A stretch of DNA of 64,000 nucleotides from contig NZ_NPDX01000002.1 of the NCBI RefSeq assembly GCF_002811945.1, positions 62,001 through 126,000 on the forward strand, read 5' to 3'. Shown piece by piece: positions 43,387 through 52,678 of this stretch. How positions within the stretch are numbered: position 1 is the first letter of the stretch; every line of letters starts with the position of its first letter. This DNA comes from Leptospira harrisiae. Lineage in GTDB: Bacteria > Spirochaetota > Leptospiria > Leptospirales > Leptospiraceae. The notes beneath the pieces were generated by a model that saw only the letters and a program-made list of their open reading frames with translations, did no database searches and was not told the DNA's origin. The translations under genes were made by a program, and so were the position numbers.

Positions 43387-44780
43387 ATTTTTATTTCCGA
43401 GTAATTTTATTTTTATACTTCTTCACCTATCCAATCTTTGGTGAAGAAGTAATCACAACTAAAAAAGACGAACCAGATGCCTATTATGGATTAAAACTTG
43501 GTGCCATCTTAACACCCACTCTCTCCTACCGCATTCGAGACAATGCCTCGGGTAACACGGATCTATCTCCTTCTGATAAAGCTGGGTTTTCCCTTCCATG
43601 GACTATGGTTACCATTTCTAAAGAATGGGAGGATACCGGGATTAAAGCGGAATTTTGGGGAGAAATTCTTAGAAACGATGCATTAACAAATGATACCTTG
43701 GCGGGAACAGGAAATAAATCAAACCCGTATGTATTTTTAGTTAGGCGAGCAAATCTTGCTAAAACATTTGAATTGGGAAATACGAAACACCAAATTCAAT
43801 TTGGAATGTTTGAACTTCCACATATGTTTTCTGTTTGGTCAGGAAATTACGATTGGCGTTATTTTGATAAATCACCGTTGGAGTCTATGGGTTTTGCTAA
43901 AGATCCTGTAGATCTAGGAATCAATTATATCCTTCGATGGAAATCCTTTTCTGTACAAACTGCTGTCGTCAATGGCGAAGGGTATAGGAATACACAAAAT
44001 ACAAATAATACGGGATATGATGTGATTGGAAAACTAGGATGGGAACCCACCTGGTCTGAAAATTTAAAAACTGGCCTCCATGTTTTAGGTAGGGCATCAA
44101 ATGCTTTTGGTTATGCGAGTGATGAATGTCGCGAAGGAAAAACCAGTTGTCTCGCAAGTGATGGAAATCCGGCCACAAGAAAGCAAGGAAGTGTTTCCCT
44201 GAACCAAGAGCAAGTGATTGCTGTCGAATCCCATTTGCTATGGAAAGACACTCTCAATTTAGGGCTTGGAGGAATGGTAAAAAAACAACTAGGTGGGGAA
44301 ATCGTAGATAAGTCAGCACCTTACCAACCTGCAACCAAAGTGGCAGAATTCACAGGACGCGGGGCTTACCTTTGGGCAGGTATTGGCAATGGAACTGTTC
44401 GCCTTGTCATGCGTGGTGAAATTGCGACAGGTGGACCTTCCCCTGGATTAAGAGCCACAGAAACAGTTGAGCGGGAACCTTGGTTACGATTCAAACCAGG
44501 GACTACTGACCCTCTTTATTCTGACCAGTCTTACTATATCACAAGACAAATCTTTGGAGAATGGTTTATGACCCCTTCGGCTCGGTTAGCATTAGGATAT
44601 ACGGAAGTGCGTTCGTATGATTCTAAAGGAGAACCAAATAAATGGTATGTAGACAGTACCGGGGAGGCATCAAATCGTGTCGAATATATAGAACAGTTTT
44701 CAAAACCGGTAGCGCATCCTATCTCTGAGTACGGAAGATTGGATCGGAGTATTGTTTTGAAAGCCACAGCCACGTTCTAA
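43383..44780 (+). CDS. Outer-membrane beta-barrel protein of unknown function
   Basis: The 465-aa protein begins at GTG 43383, overlapping the FecR gene stop (GTGA). It has a signal peptide (residues 1-19) and a long series of amphipathic beta strands ending in LKATATF, the aromatic C-terminus of outer-membrane barrels. Residues WTMVTISKEWEDTGIKAEFWG and repeated aromatic girdle residues suggest a porin-like barrel of perhaps 16-18 strands. No specific family is recognised. Translational coupling links it to the FecR gene upstream. Confidence 0.65.
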   Translation: MNFYFRVILFLYFFTYPIFGEEVITTKKDEPDAYYGLKLGAILTPTLSYRIRDNASGNTDLSPSDKAGFSLPWTMVTISKEWEDTGIKAEFWGEILRNDALTNDTLAGTGNKSNPYVFLVRRANLAKTFELGNTKHQIQFGMFELPHMFSVWSGNYDWRYFDKSPLESMGFAKDPVDLGINYILRWKSFSVQTAVVNGEGYRNTQNTNNTGYDVIGKLGWEPTWSENLKTGLHVLGRASNAFGYASDECREGKTSCLASDGNPATRKQGSVSLNQEQVIAVESHLLWKDTLNLGLGGMVKKQLGGEIVDKSAPYQPATKVAEFTGRGAYLWAGIGNGTVRLVMRGEIATGGPSPGLRATETVEREPWLRFKPGTTDPLYSDQSYYITRQIFGEWFMTPSARLALGYTEVRSYDSKGEPNKWYVDSTGEASNRVEYIEQFSKPVAHPISEYGRLDRSIVLKATATF

Positions 44781-44790
44781 GAATGAGAGT

Positions 44791-46083
44791 ATGGTATCTG
44801 AAATCCAAACCTTTATAGAATCGCAATTGTCTTCTGGTTCCTTTTCCGTTTATAGTTTTTTCTTTTTAGCACTAGGTGGGCTATTGGCAGGCCTTTTGCC
44901 TTGTGTCTATCCATTGTATCCTATTACAGCAGGAATTTTAAAATCGCGAGTTTCAAAACACAAATGGTCACACCCTTTTGTTTATTATCTGGGTCTTGCA
45001 TTCATGTATGCTGTTTTTGGACTCGTTGCCGGACTGAGCGGGGGTGCATTCAATTCCTTTTTACGATATCCTGAAACACAAGTTTTCCTTTCTATTTTGT
45101 TATTTGTTTTGGGTCTTAGTGTTGCTGAGTTTTTATACTTTCCTTTTTTTGCAGGTGACTTAAGAAATTCAGCAAATGTAAGTTATGCGAATACATTTTT
45201 TTTAGGACTTGGTGCAGGACTTCTTTCCTCTCCTTGTGTGGGTCCGGTTGTCGTATCGATACTTGTCCAACTCATAGCTTACCAAACAGAAGGGATAAGT
45301 TTATTTCCCATTCTTTTTACTTCTCTAAAGATGTTTGTATTTGGTTTGGGACTTGGGATTCCTTTTTTACTGATCGGTGTATTTGGTTTTGCCTTACCAA
45401 AATCGGGAAAGTGGATGAAAGCCGTCCAATGGATACTTGCTTTGATGATTCTTTATTTTTCTTTTACTTATCTAGAAAAAGCCTTTGTTCTTTGGGGATT
45501 TGATTCTGCACTTTCAATAAAAGTATTTTTCACTTGGACTTTGACTTTGGTATTTCTCTATTTACAAAAGAAAGAAGGTCTTCCCCACGAAAAAATGAAA
45601 TTAGCACTTTTACAAATGGGTGCCTTTACTTCGCTGATCATTCTTATTTTGCTTTTACAATCCGCTCTTTGGAAACTGGAACCGGGATCTTCGCATTTAA
45701 GAACAAACTTAGAGCCAATAGAATTTCATGGAAATTTAGAATGGCACCGTGCAGACTCGGAAGTTTACAGAATCGCAAAGGAAACCGGAAAACCGATATT
45801 TATCGATTTTTATGCAGATTGGTGTACCAATTGTAAAGAGTTTCAAAAACTTACACTCACCCATAAAGAGTGGAATCAAACATTTAAAAACAAGGCCATA
45901 CTTTGGAAAGTATACGATACAGATCCTATTTTTGAAGAGTTTGCAAACAATCCCAATTATCCAGAATTAAAAATAGGATTGCCTTTCTTTTTAATATTAG
46001 ATTCTGAAGGAAAGATGATTTATAAATCGAATGATTATTTAGATACCAAAGGAATGATCGAGACAATTCGGAAACTGAGGTAA
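44791..46083 (+). CDS. DsbD-like thiol-disulfide transporter (CcdA domain plus thioredoxin)
   Basis: The 430-aa protein has an N-terminal CcdA-type membrane domain with eight or so helices, including the paired cysteines in LLPCVYPLYP and LSSPCVGPVVV, and a C-terminal periplasmic thioredoxin domain with active site ADWCTNCKEF near residue 348. The N-terminal periplasmic domain of full DsbD is absent. It carries electrons across the inner membrane to reduce periplasmic disulfides, a step needed for c-type cytochrome assembly. It follows the outer-membrane gene by 10 nt, in an operon with the CXXCH protein. Confidence 0.88.
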   Translation: MVSEIQTFIESQLSSGSFSVYSFFFLALGGLLAGLLPCVYPLYPITAGILKSRVSKHKWSHPFVYYLGLAFMYAVFGLVAGLSGGAFNSFLRYPETQVFLSILLFVLGLSVAEFLYFPFFAGDLRNSANVSYANTFFLGLGAGLLSSPCVGPVVVSILVQLIAYQTEGISLFPILFTSLKMFVFGLGLGIPFLLIGVFGFALPKSGKWMKAVQWILALMILYFSFTYLEKAFVLWGFDSALSIKVFFTWTLTLVFLYLQKKEGLPHEKMKLALLQMGAFTSLIILILLLQSALWKLEPGSSHLRTNLEPIEFHGNLEWHRADSEVYRIAKETGKPIFIDFYADWCTNCKEFQKLTLTHKEWNQTFKNKAILWKVYDTDPIFEEFANNPNYPELKIGLPFFLILDSEGKMIYKSNDYLDTKGMIETIRKLR

Positions 46084-46085
46084 AA

Positions 46086-46112
46086 CGAACTGACCTTGAC
46101 TTGGTCAGTTCG
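46086..46112 (-). terminator. Hairpin between convergent DsbD-like and nitronate monooxygenase genes
   Basis: A perfect 10-bp stem CGAACTGACC (46086-46095) / GGTCAGTTCG (46103-46112) with a TTGACTT loop lies between the two stops. On the minus strand it is followed by TTTTA, weakly favouring termination of the minus-strand gene. Confidence 0.6.
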
Positions 46113-46124
46113 CATAATAAATGT

Positions 46125-47066
46125 TTAGCGAGGAAGATTGTTGAGAGTGGCTAAGTATTCACTGGCTATTTCTTTAACAATGTCACCAGCAGGTTTCACT
46201 TCATGGATTTGTGCTACACCTTGGCCCGCAGACCAAATATCTCTCCAACGTTTGTACTCTTGTTCTGCTGCTTGTTCTCCACCGGCATGACCAGCGGCAA
46301 TTTTTTTAGGACCGTCTTCTAAAACATCAGGAGACCGTTCTACTGATTTTGCTAACCAGTTAGCAGGGATTCCTGAAATTTTTTCGGTATAGATGATTTC
46401 ATCAGGACTTGAATCAATTAACATTTGTTTGTATTCGTTTTGTGCTTTTGATTCTGGAGTTGCAATAAATCGAGTTCCGATATAAACTGCGTCAGCTCCT
46501 AAAGACAACGCTGCGGCCATTTGTGAACCAGTAGAAATGGCACCTGCCGCAATTACTGGCAAACCAACTTCTTTTTTTAAGTAAGGAATTAATGCAAAAG
46601 GTGTGATGGCACCAGCATGCCCGCCGGCTCCTTGAGAAACTGCGATGAGAGCGTCTGCTCCTGATTTTGCGACTATATTCGCATGTTTGAGAGTGGTAAC
46701 ATCGCAAAACAAAGTTGATCCATTGGCTTTGATTTCTTTGGCGATGGTTCTTGGAGTTCCTAAACTTGTAATGATTAACTCTACTTTTAAATCCATAACT
46801 ACTTCGAATTGTTTTGCCCAATTCGGATTATGTTCTTTGTGTAGGATCAAATTGACACCAATAGGTTTTTTAGTTTTGGATCTGATTTCTAAGATTCCTT
46901 CACGTAACTGTTCTGGTGTTCGGTAATTTAATGATGGGAAACATCCAATCCCACCAGCTTCCGAAACTGCCACCACTAACTCCGGATAGGAGACAAGGAA
47001 CATTGGGGCTGCAATGATTGGCAGATCAATTTTTAGCATTTCACTGATTTTTGTTTTGATTTTCAT
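46125..47066 (-). CDS. Nitronate monooxygenase-like FMN enzyme
   Basis: The 313-aa TIM-barrel protein has the family motifs: PIIAAPMF near residue 16, GGIGCFPSLNY, SQGAGGHAG (phosphate binding), IAAGAISTGSQMAAALSLGADAVYIGTRFIATPES in pattern, matching nitronate monooxygenase/2-nitropropane dioxygenase. The catalytic histidine appears to be in GGHAG. These FMN enzymes oxidise nitronates; some act as enoyl reductases (FabK-like). No linked genes help decide. Confidence 0.85.
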   Translation of the reverse strand: MKIKTKISEMLKIDLPIIAAPMFLVSYPELVVAVSEAGGIGCFPSLNYRTPEQLREGILEIRSKTKKPIGVNLILHKEHNPNWAKQFEVVMDLKVELIITSLGTPRTIAKEIKANGSTLFCDVTTLKHANIVAKSGADALIAVSQGAGGHAGAITPFALIPYLKKEVGLPVIAAGAISTGSQMAAALSLGADAVYIGTRFIATPESKAQNEYKQMLIDSSPDEIIYTEKISGIPANWLAKSVERSPDVLEDGPKKIAAGHAGGEQAAEQEYKRWRDIWSAGQGVAQIHEVKPAGDIVKEIASEYLATLNNLPR

Positions 47067-47084
47067 AATTCTCCTGTTATACGA

Positions 47085-47381
47085 TTATGGTTGGGTCGGT
47101 TTTGGAATTAGATTCGGTAGTTCGGAGGAATACCTTCCGGAACGGGGAATACAACTCATAGCAAATCCTTGGATGATGAAACAGATAGAATCCTTAGAGA
47201 TACATTTTAGGGATTTCTGATAATCTTGTCCGTCGATTTCTGTTGCTATGGAATAACATTCCATTTTGTCTTCCACGAATAGTTCTTGGGCAGTTTTCTC
47301 TTCTTGGGCCACAAGAGTGGAAAGAGACAATAATAGAAAGGAGAGTAGATAAAAAAATGATAGGAATCGATTGCGATTCAT
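47085..47381 (-). CDS. Small exported protein with paired cysteines
   Basis: The 98-aa protein has a signal peptide (hydrophobic residues 8-24, cleaved near LVAQEE). The mature 70 residues hold four cysteines (MECYS, KCISK, SICFII, MSCIPR), which suggests two disulfides. No family is recognised. It lies 18 nt upstream of the nitronate monooxygenase gene on the same strand but probably has an unrelated role. Confidence 0.6.
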   Translation of the reverse strand: MNRNRFLSFFYLLSFLLLSLSTLVAQEEKTAQELFVEDKMECYSIATEIDGQDYQKSLKCISKDSICFIIQGFAMSCIPRSGRYSSELPNLIPKPTQP

Positions 47382-47417
47382 TGAACGTATCCTGCTTGAT
47401 CCTATAGGAATTAAATT

Positions 47418-49370
47418 TTGAAAGAAGTCAAATCATATAAATCGATTCATACTTTCTTAAAGTTTGTTCTTTATTTCGGGATTTTGATCCAGTTATTTGG
47501 ATGTTTGGATTTGCAATCGGAAGTTACTCCCGACCGGCAATTCCAACAGTCGATTTATCTTTTAGACCGGTATTACTATTGGTCAACAGAGGAAATAAAA
47601 GACCCTTCTTCTATTCCAAACGATGATTGGCAAAAAATGGAACCAAATCAATTAGGATTTGATTCATTAAAGAACCAGTACCTTTATGTAAAATTTAGCG
47701 ATCAGTTTGTAAGACAACTCAAAAGTCCAGTTCTTTATGTTGAAATTGCTTTAGAACAATTTAAACTTTACCAAGGATACGAATTAGTTTTTGAATCCAA
47801 ACTGCAAGATCATTTTTTTCCTTACATAATTCCATTAAACCAAAACCCTTCCGGTTCTCTCATCATTCAATTTCAATCTAGGTATCGTGGTTATATTGGA
47901 ATGGATCGAAAAGTGTTTTTCAAAGATCATTCGATGGCATTGGTTGATTTGTTTTTAGAAAATTTTTCTGAAACTTTTTTTGCTCCTGTTTTACTTGTTT
48001 TATCAATTATATTTCTTGGATTTTATTTTCTGCGAAAAAGAGAAATTATATTTCTGAATTTTTCGATTCTATTATTTTCAGCATCACTTCTAGAAGCTCT
48101 AAATGGTTTTGTTGGATTTTCATTGAGTCAGTTTTCGTATATTGTGACTCCCCTAACATATATTAATTTTGCATTTTTTCCATTTGCACTTTTGCTTTTT
48201 TTGATCGGAATCTTTCCTCCCTTCTTTAGAAATTTATTTAAGATACTAGCTTTCCTTCATATAGTTGCCTTTTTTCTTTCGATTATTAAAAATTATGAAA
48301 ACGGAATCTCATTTCTTAATAGCGAAGATGATTATAATTGGGTGATTGTATTAGAAGCGATTGTTGCAATTTTTGCTTCAATTTATGTATTAATCAAAGG
48401 GAATAAAAACTTACAGACTATTACTTCCGGTTTATTGGTCATTGTTTTCGCTGGTCTGCATGACATTTTAGTAGATCTTGAATGGTTTGGTTATCGACAA
48501 AGAGTAATCCATTATGGTTTTTTTATGATGTTGATGCTTTTTGGATTTTATGTATTCAAACATTATTGGCAACTTCTACATTCAATCAACCGTATGAATG
48601 CAGAACTACGTACAAAAAACAAAGAACTTCAGAGGTTAATTCAAATTGATAAAGATTTAGCTTTGGCTCATGCGCTCCAAAAATCTTTATTATCTTCTAA
48701 ATATAATGAAGATGATAAAATTCGAATCATTGGATTTTCGCAAAACTTAGAATCGGTGGGTGGTGATTACTTTGATCATACAAAAGATAGTATGGGAAAT
48801 TGGGCCATTCTTATGGCAGATGTATCTGGACATGGGATTTCATCGGCGATGGTAGCTGCCATGTCCAAGATGGCCTTTGTAGGTGCCGGACCCTATTTAC
48901 AGTTTCCTTCTCGTGTGTTTCATCTAATGAACAGACATTTAGTGGGTAAAACCAAAAATCTTTTTATAACGGCCTCTTATGTGTTTATTGATACGGAATC
49001 TTATTCGGCTACTTTCAGTAATGCGGGCCATCCCGGTTTTTTTCTCATTCGAAATTCAGAATCAGAAGTCATTCATTTAAATGTAAAAGGAAAACCTTTG
49101 GGTTTGTTCTCTCAAATCCCTTATGCAGAAGATACGGTGAAACTCTATCCAGGTGATAAGATTTTATTATACACAGATGGAATTTTTGATTTGTTAAATG
49201 AGGCAGGTGACAGCTTCGGTGAAGAGAGACTCAAATCATTGTTATGGGACAATCGGTACCAAAAATTTCAGGAACTCGCAACAATTGTGCAAGACTCTCT
49301 CTTTCGGTTTTCTTCAGGTTGGAAATACCAGATGGACGATTTAAGTTTTTTATTATTAGAAATTAAATAA
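47418..49370 (+). CDS. 7TM sensor with SpoIIE/PP2C phosphatase domain (RsbU-type)
   Basis: The 650-aa protein starts at TTG 47418 (AGGAA upstream). After a signal that ends LIQLFGC and may be lipidated, there is an extracytoplasmic beta domain (about residues 35-180), seven membrane helices (about 190-385), a coiled coil and a SpoIIE-like PP2C domain (about 425-650) with GGDYFD, DVSGHG and YTDGIFD metal motifs. The layout is that of 7TMR-DISM signalling proteins that dephosphorylate anti-anti-sigma factors. No partner gene is adjacent. Confidence 0.87.
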   Translation: MKEVKSYKSIHTFLKFVLYFGILIQLFGCLDLQSEVTPDRQFQQSIYLLDRYYYWSTEEIKDPSSIPNDDWQKMEPNQLGFDSLKNQYLYVKFSDQFVRQLKSPVLYVEIALEQFKLYQGYELVFESKLQDHFFPYIIPLNQNPSGSLIIQFQSRYRGYIGMDRKVFFKDHSMALVDLFLENFSETFFAPVLLVLSIIFLGFYFLRKREIIFLNFSILLFSASLLEALNGFVGFSLSQFSYIVTPLTYINFAFFPFALLLFLIGIFPPFFRNLFKILAFLHIVAFFLSIIKNYENGISFLNSEDDYNWVIVLEAIVAIFASIYVLIKGNKNLQTITSGLLVIVFAGLHDILVDLEWFGYRQRVIHYGFFMMLMLFGFYVFKHYWQLLHSINRMNAELRTKNKELQRLIQIDKDLALAHALQKSLLSSKYNEDDKIRIIGFSQNLESVGGDYFDHTKDSMGNWAILMADVSGHGISSAMVAAMSKMAFVGAGPYLQFPSRVFHLMNRHLVGKTKNLFITASYVFIDTESYSATFSNAGHPGFFLIRNSESEVIHLNVKGKPLGLFSQIPYAEDTVKLYPGDKILLYTDGIFDLLNEAGDSFGEERLKSLLWDNRYQKFQELATIVQDSLFRFSSGWKYQMDDLSFLLLEIK

Positions 49371-49455
49371 AATGATTCTCTCGTTTCAAAACTTTAAACC
49401 AACAATATTATGTCTTTCATTTGAAACCAAAATCCAATTAGCTTCCTACTAAAAA

Positions 49456-50493
49456 TTATAATTCTGGATTGATGATAAAGCGAATAGGGTTACCTTTTTT
49501 TTCTTCTAGAGCATGTAAAAATTCATTGGTTTCTTCTAATTTATGAACTCCACTAATGGACTTAGTAAGATTTAATTTTTTATCTTTATAGAGTTGTATG
49601 AGTTCGGGGATTGCCCGTCTGTCCGACCCATAAGAACCTGTGATACGTATCTGCCTTTCAATTAGAAAAAAAGGCATAGGAATTTCTAATTTGTTTCTGC
49701 CAATTCCTACAAGTACAATCCTTCCGCCACGATTCATCGCACGAACCGAATTTTCGATATTTGGCATAAATCCGGAAAAGTCGCATAACAAATCTATGCC
49801 GCCTGATTTTTCCTTTAAAACCTTCCCCACCTGGATGTTTTTTTCAACTAATATGAGTTCGTCGGCCCCATAGGCTTTTGCATTTTCTAAAGATCCGCTA
49901 TCGATATCAACTGCGAAAATACGGCCAGCACCCAAAGCTTTGGCAATGGCAACGGCATGGATTCCTAGTCCTCCACATCCAATGATGGCTACTGTGTCTC
50001 CTGGTTTGATTTCCCCTTGGTATTTGACGGCATGGTAAGGGGTAGAGACGGCATCAGCCAAAATAGCTCCCTCTGCAAATGGTATTTCGTCTGGCAAGTT
50101 GTGAAGGTAACGTTCTTCAATTTGTAAATACTCAGCAAAACCACCACGTTGGTTAAATCCAAGTACTCCAATTTCTTCACAAAGGTTTTCTCTTCCCACC
50201 AAACAGTGCTTACATTTTCCACAAGAAGTCCCGGCACTGACAACAACCCGATCCCCCTTTTTGAATTTGGTGACCTGTTCTCCTACATCTTCCACAACTC
50301 CAGATGTTTCATGCCCAGGAACACAAGGCGTATAGGTTGCCTTCATTTTTCCATGTAGGACTAGGTGGATGTCTGAACCACAAATTCCGCAGGCTTTGAC
50401 TTTGATTTTTACTTGGTTAGGGAGAAGGGAAGGTAGATCCAATTCTTGGATTTCAAGAGTTCTTGAGCCTTGCGGGAGTACTGCAGCTTTCAT
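49456..50493 (-). CDS. Zinc-dependent alcohol dehydrogenase (MDR)
   Basis: The 345-aa protein has the catalytic-zinc CGICGSDIH (Cys38) and GHETSGVVEDVG, the structural-zinc CGKCKHCLVGRENLC, and the NAD-binding AIIGCGGLGIHAV. It belongs to the zinc MDR family, which oxidises alcohols or sugars. Substrate unknown. Its start overlaps the downstream end of the helical-repeat gene by four bases (ATGA), so they are co-translated. Confidence 0.92.
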   Translation of the reverse strand: MKAAVLPQGSRTLEIQELDLPSLLPNQVKIKVKACGICGSDIHLVLHGKMKATYTPCVPGHETSGVVEDVGEQVTKFKKGDRVVVSAGTSCGKCKHCLVGRENLCEEIGVLGFNQRGGFAEYLQIEERYLHNLPDEIPFAEGAILADAVSTPYHAVKYQGEIKPGDTVAIIGCGGLGIHAVAIAKALGAGRIFAVDIDSGSLENAKAYGADELILVEKNIQVGKVLKEKSGGIDLLCDFSGFMPNIENSVRAMNRGGRIVLVGIGRNKLEIPMPFFLIERQIRITGSYGSDRRAIPELIQLYKDKKLNLTKSISGVHKLEETNEFLHALEEKKGNPIRFIINPEL

Positions 50494-51095
50494 TGAAAGA
50501 TTCCATCTAACTCCGTCAACATATCGCTTGCATCCGTTTCATTTAATTGTTCTAACGTTAATTCGATTGTATCAGTGAGGTAATATTTATAATTTTTATA
50601 AGAAACTAAAAATTCTTTTAGTTTTTCCTTTTCATCATCGGAAAGTCTGTTTTCCAAATTGAGTTTGCATAAAGCAAGTACACCGAAGGCAGATTTTAAT
50701 TCATCAGAGTTGGAAGCAATGGTAAATAACTCTTTTACATCTAACTCAGCAAAAGTCGGGAGCAAATCTGAAATCAGTTCCATCGCTCCAATGGGAATGG
50801 CTCGGTCGAGTGATTTGACATAATTCAGTAGTACTCGGTAACTTTTGGAATCTCCTACATAAGATAGAAGATAAACCATACCAGAGAGTAAAGATTTATG
50901 GTATCCCCAACTCAGTCGACCCGAGTCGGCTTCCCGTATGATTTGGTAAATCAAAGTCCAGATGTTTTTATCTCCATCTGCGGCCAGTTTCATCAAATCC
51001 AAAAGACGTGATTCCCAGACTGGTTGGTCCATTTCTGATTTAAGGAGGTCGATGGCTTCCAGAGGGGAAGTTGGTAGTGATCCTAACTTTTGCAA
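50490..51095 (-). CDS. Helical-repeat (HEAT-like) protein of unknown function
   Basis: The 201-aa protein is almost entirely helical, with a repeated pattern of paired amphipathic helices (SPLEAIDLLKSEMDQ, LLDLMKLAADG, WTLIYQIIREAD, AMELISDLLPTFAEL, SAFGVLALCKLNLEN) resembling HEAT repeats. It is probably a cytoplasmic scaffold. Coupled to the alcohol dehydrogenase gene. It begins 100 bases from the divergent run of genes at 51195. Confidence 0.55.
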   Translation of the reverse strand: MQKLGSLPTSPLEAIDLLKSEMDQPVWESRLLDLMKLAADGDKNIWTLIYQIIREADSGRLSWGYHKSLLSGMVYLLSYVGDSKSYRVLLNYVKSLDRAIPIGAMELISDLLPTFAELDVKELFTIASNSDELKSAFGVLALCKLNLENRLSDDEKEKLKEFLVSYKNYKYYLTDTIELTLEQLNETDASDMLTELDGIFQ

Positions 51096-51123
51096 AGGTT
51101 CTTCTCCGACATAATACTAGAAT

Positions 51124-51198
51124 ATGAGACGTATATGTCTTTTCTTTTTTATCATGCTAATGTTTTCTGCGTACGACCGAAACTATTTGCATAGATGA
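51124..51198 (+). CDS. Possible 24-residue leader peptide coupled to the next gene
   Basis: A frame from ATG 51124 (MRRICLFFFIMLMFSAYDRNY) ends in TGA at 51196-51198, which overlaps the ATG of the 51195 gene (ATGA). It looks like the start of a signal peptide. It could be a coupling leader, a remnant of an older N-terminus or chance. No ribosome binding site is obvious in front of it. Confidence 0.25.
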   Translation: MRRICLFFFIMLMFSAYDRNYLHR

Positions 51199-52013
51199 AA
51201 CGTTTTTCGGTCATAGTAATGCTCTTTCTGACTGCAATTGGAGAGATGACACCGGATCAGTCCAGTTCCAAAGCGACTCAGTTAATTCGTGTTAGCTACG
51301 GACTTAAGGACAACTACGAGTTTCTGCGCATTCTAAATTCGACAATTAGCAATCGTGGTACCGAAGATCAAAAAAAATACTTCAAACGTTGCGTACAACA
51401 CCATATCGAATCAGAAATTCTTCATTTGCAAATGGATTTGGGTCGTTCCTACTCTGAACTCAGAAGGACACAAGGGTTACTCATCCAACTTTATATTCTC
51501 GTTTTAGAAGATGAAATTGAAGAATTGGAAGTTGAATTAGGTAGGCTAGCAAGACTTGCAAACGGAAAAGAAAAAACAGAAACTAAGTTATATTTGCGGT
51601 TGGGATATCGTGAAATCGCTGTAGCAAAACAAAAACTACTAGTAGGAAAGAACATTCGGCCTTATTTATATTTAATGAAACTACAAGAGTTGGCTTATTC
51701 ATTAAAATCGCTCAAACAAGCAGAAAAGTACATAGTTATGCTAGGTTTGTTACATGATTCAATTGATGAATTTGATAAAGAAACCCGAACTTTCGCAGAT
51801 ATGGTTCATGAGGTAAACAGAATCATGTTTAATGATCGTGAAAAATACTTGCGATTGTTATATGATAGTCATTTTGATTCCTATGGTTCTTTGGATTATT
51901 ACGAATTGATTTGGAAACAACCTGATCTTCACGAATTGGCAGCAGGAATTCCTGGCTTTGATCCTGCATACGTAAGAAACCCAGAAGAAGCTGTTCCGCC
52001 CACATTTAAATAG
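51195..52013 (+). CDS. Helical protein of unknown function, probably exported
   Basis: The 272-aa protein starts with a hydrophobic stretch (SVIVMLFLTAIGEM) that could be a weak signal. The rest is helical and charged (coiled-coil-like EDEIEELEVELGRLARLANG). No family is recognised. The rhomboid gene begins 2 bases after its stop. Starts the dense plus-strand run through 58124. Confidence 0.55.
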   Translation: MKRFSVIVMLFLTAIGEMTPDQSSSKATQLIRVSYGLKDNYEFLRILNSTISNRGTEDQKKYFKRCVQHHIESEILHLQMDLGRSYSELRRTQGLLIQLYILVLEDEIEELEVELGRLARLANGKEKTETKLYLRLGYREIAVAKQKLLVGKNIRPYLYLMKLQELAYSLKSLKQAEKYIVMLGLLHDSIDEFDKETRTFADMVHEVNRIMFNDREKYLRLLYDSHFDSYGSLDYYELIWKQPDLHELAAGIPGFDPAYVRNPEEAVPPTFK

Positions 52014-52015
52014 TT

Positions 52016-52678
52016 ATGCGATCATTTATTTGGGAATTTCCCCTCACTGCCGGATTTTCATTATTTCTTTTTTTACTGTATCCTACTGTTTCTATTTTTT
52101 TCCCTGATTTGATTCCTGTTTATTTTATAGCAACACCAGGAGAATTAGAACCGATCAATTGGATTTTATCCACTTTCTTTCACGGATCGGGTGCCCATCT
52201 TCTATCAAATCTTTTTTTTCTGTTGTTACTAGGGAGAGTTGTAGAGAACAGGGTTGGCAAGGAAAAGTGGTTGTTATTTTATTTTATGGCTGGCATATTA
52301 TCAGTATTAGGTGATGGAATTGTAAGAGGTTTGATTTTCGGAGATAGAACTCCCATCGTTGGGGCAAGTGGTGCCATTTCGGGTCTGGCATCTGCTGCAA
52401 CTTTCTTATCACCCTTTCGTTTTCCTATTTCTAAAAAAAAATCCATTCCTTTTCCCGTTTTCCTATTTGGTTGGATGATGGTGTATTCTGATGTAACCAA
52501 TTTATTTGCTCGTGACCAAGTGGCACATTGGGCCCATCTAGGTGGTTTTTTTTCGGTCTTTGTTTCGAGTTACTTACTTGGTGACAAAGAAAGACGTGAA
52601 ATAAGACAGGGCTTTCTTCTCAACTTTACCTTTTTTACATTGACTATCATTCTTCTATTTTTTATCAACAATAGGTAA
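52016..52678 (+). CDS. Rhomboid-family intramembrane serine protease
   Basis: The 220-aa protein has six membrane helices with rhomboid motifs: HGSGAHLLSNLFFL (loop and helix 2), catalytic serine in GASGAISGL near residue 120, and catalytic histidine in HWAHLGGFF near residue 170. It cleaves membrane-spanning proteins. It follows the 272-aa gene by 2 nt, and its stop overlaps the next ATG by one base (TAATG). In this run it might process a membrane partner, though none is identified. Confidence 0.88.
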   Translation: MRSFIWEFPLTAGFSLFLFLLYPTVSIFFPDLIPVYFIATPGELEPINWILSTFFHGSGAHLLSNLFFLLLLGRVVENRVGKEKWLLFYFMAGILSVLGDGIVRGLIFGDRTPIVGASGAISGLASAATFLSPFRFPISKKKSIPFPVFLFGWMMVYSDVTNLFARDQVAHWAHLGGFFSVFVSSYLLGDKERREIRQGFLLNFTFFTLTIILLFFINNR

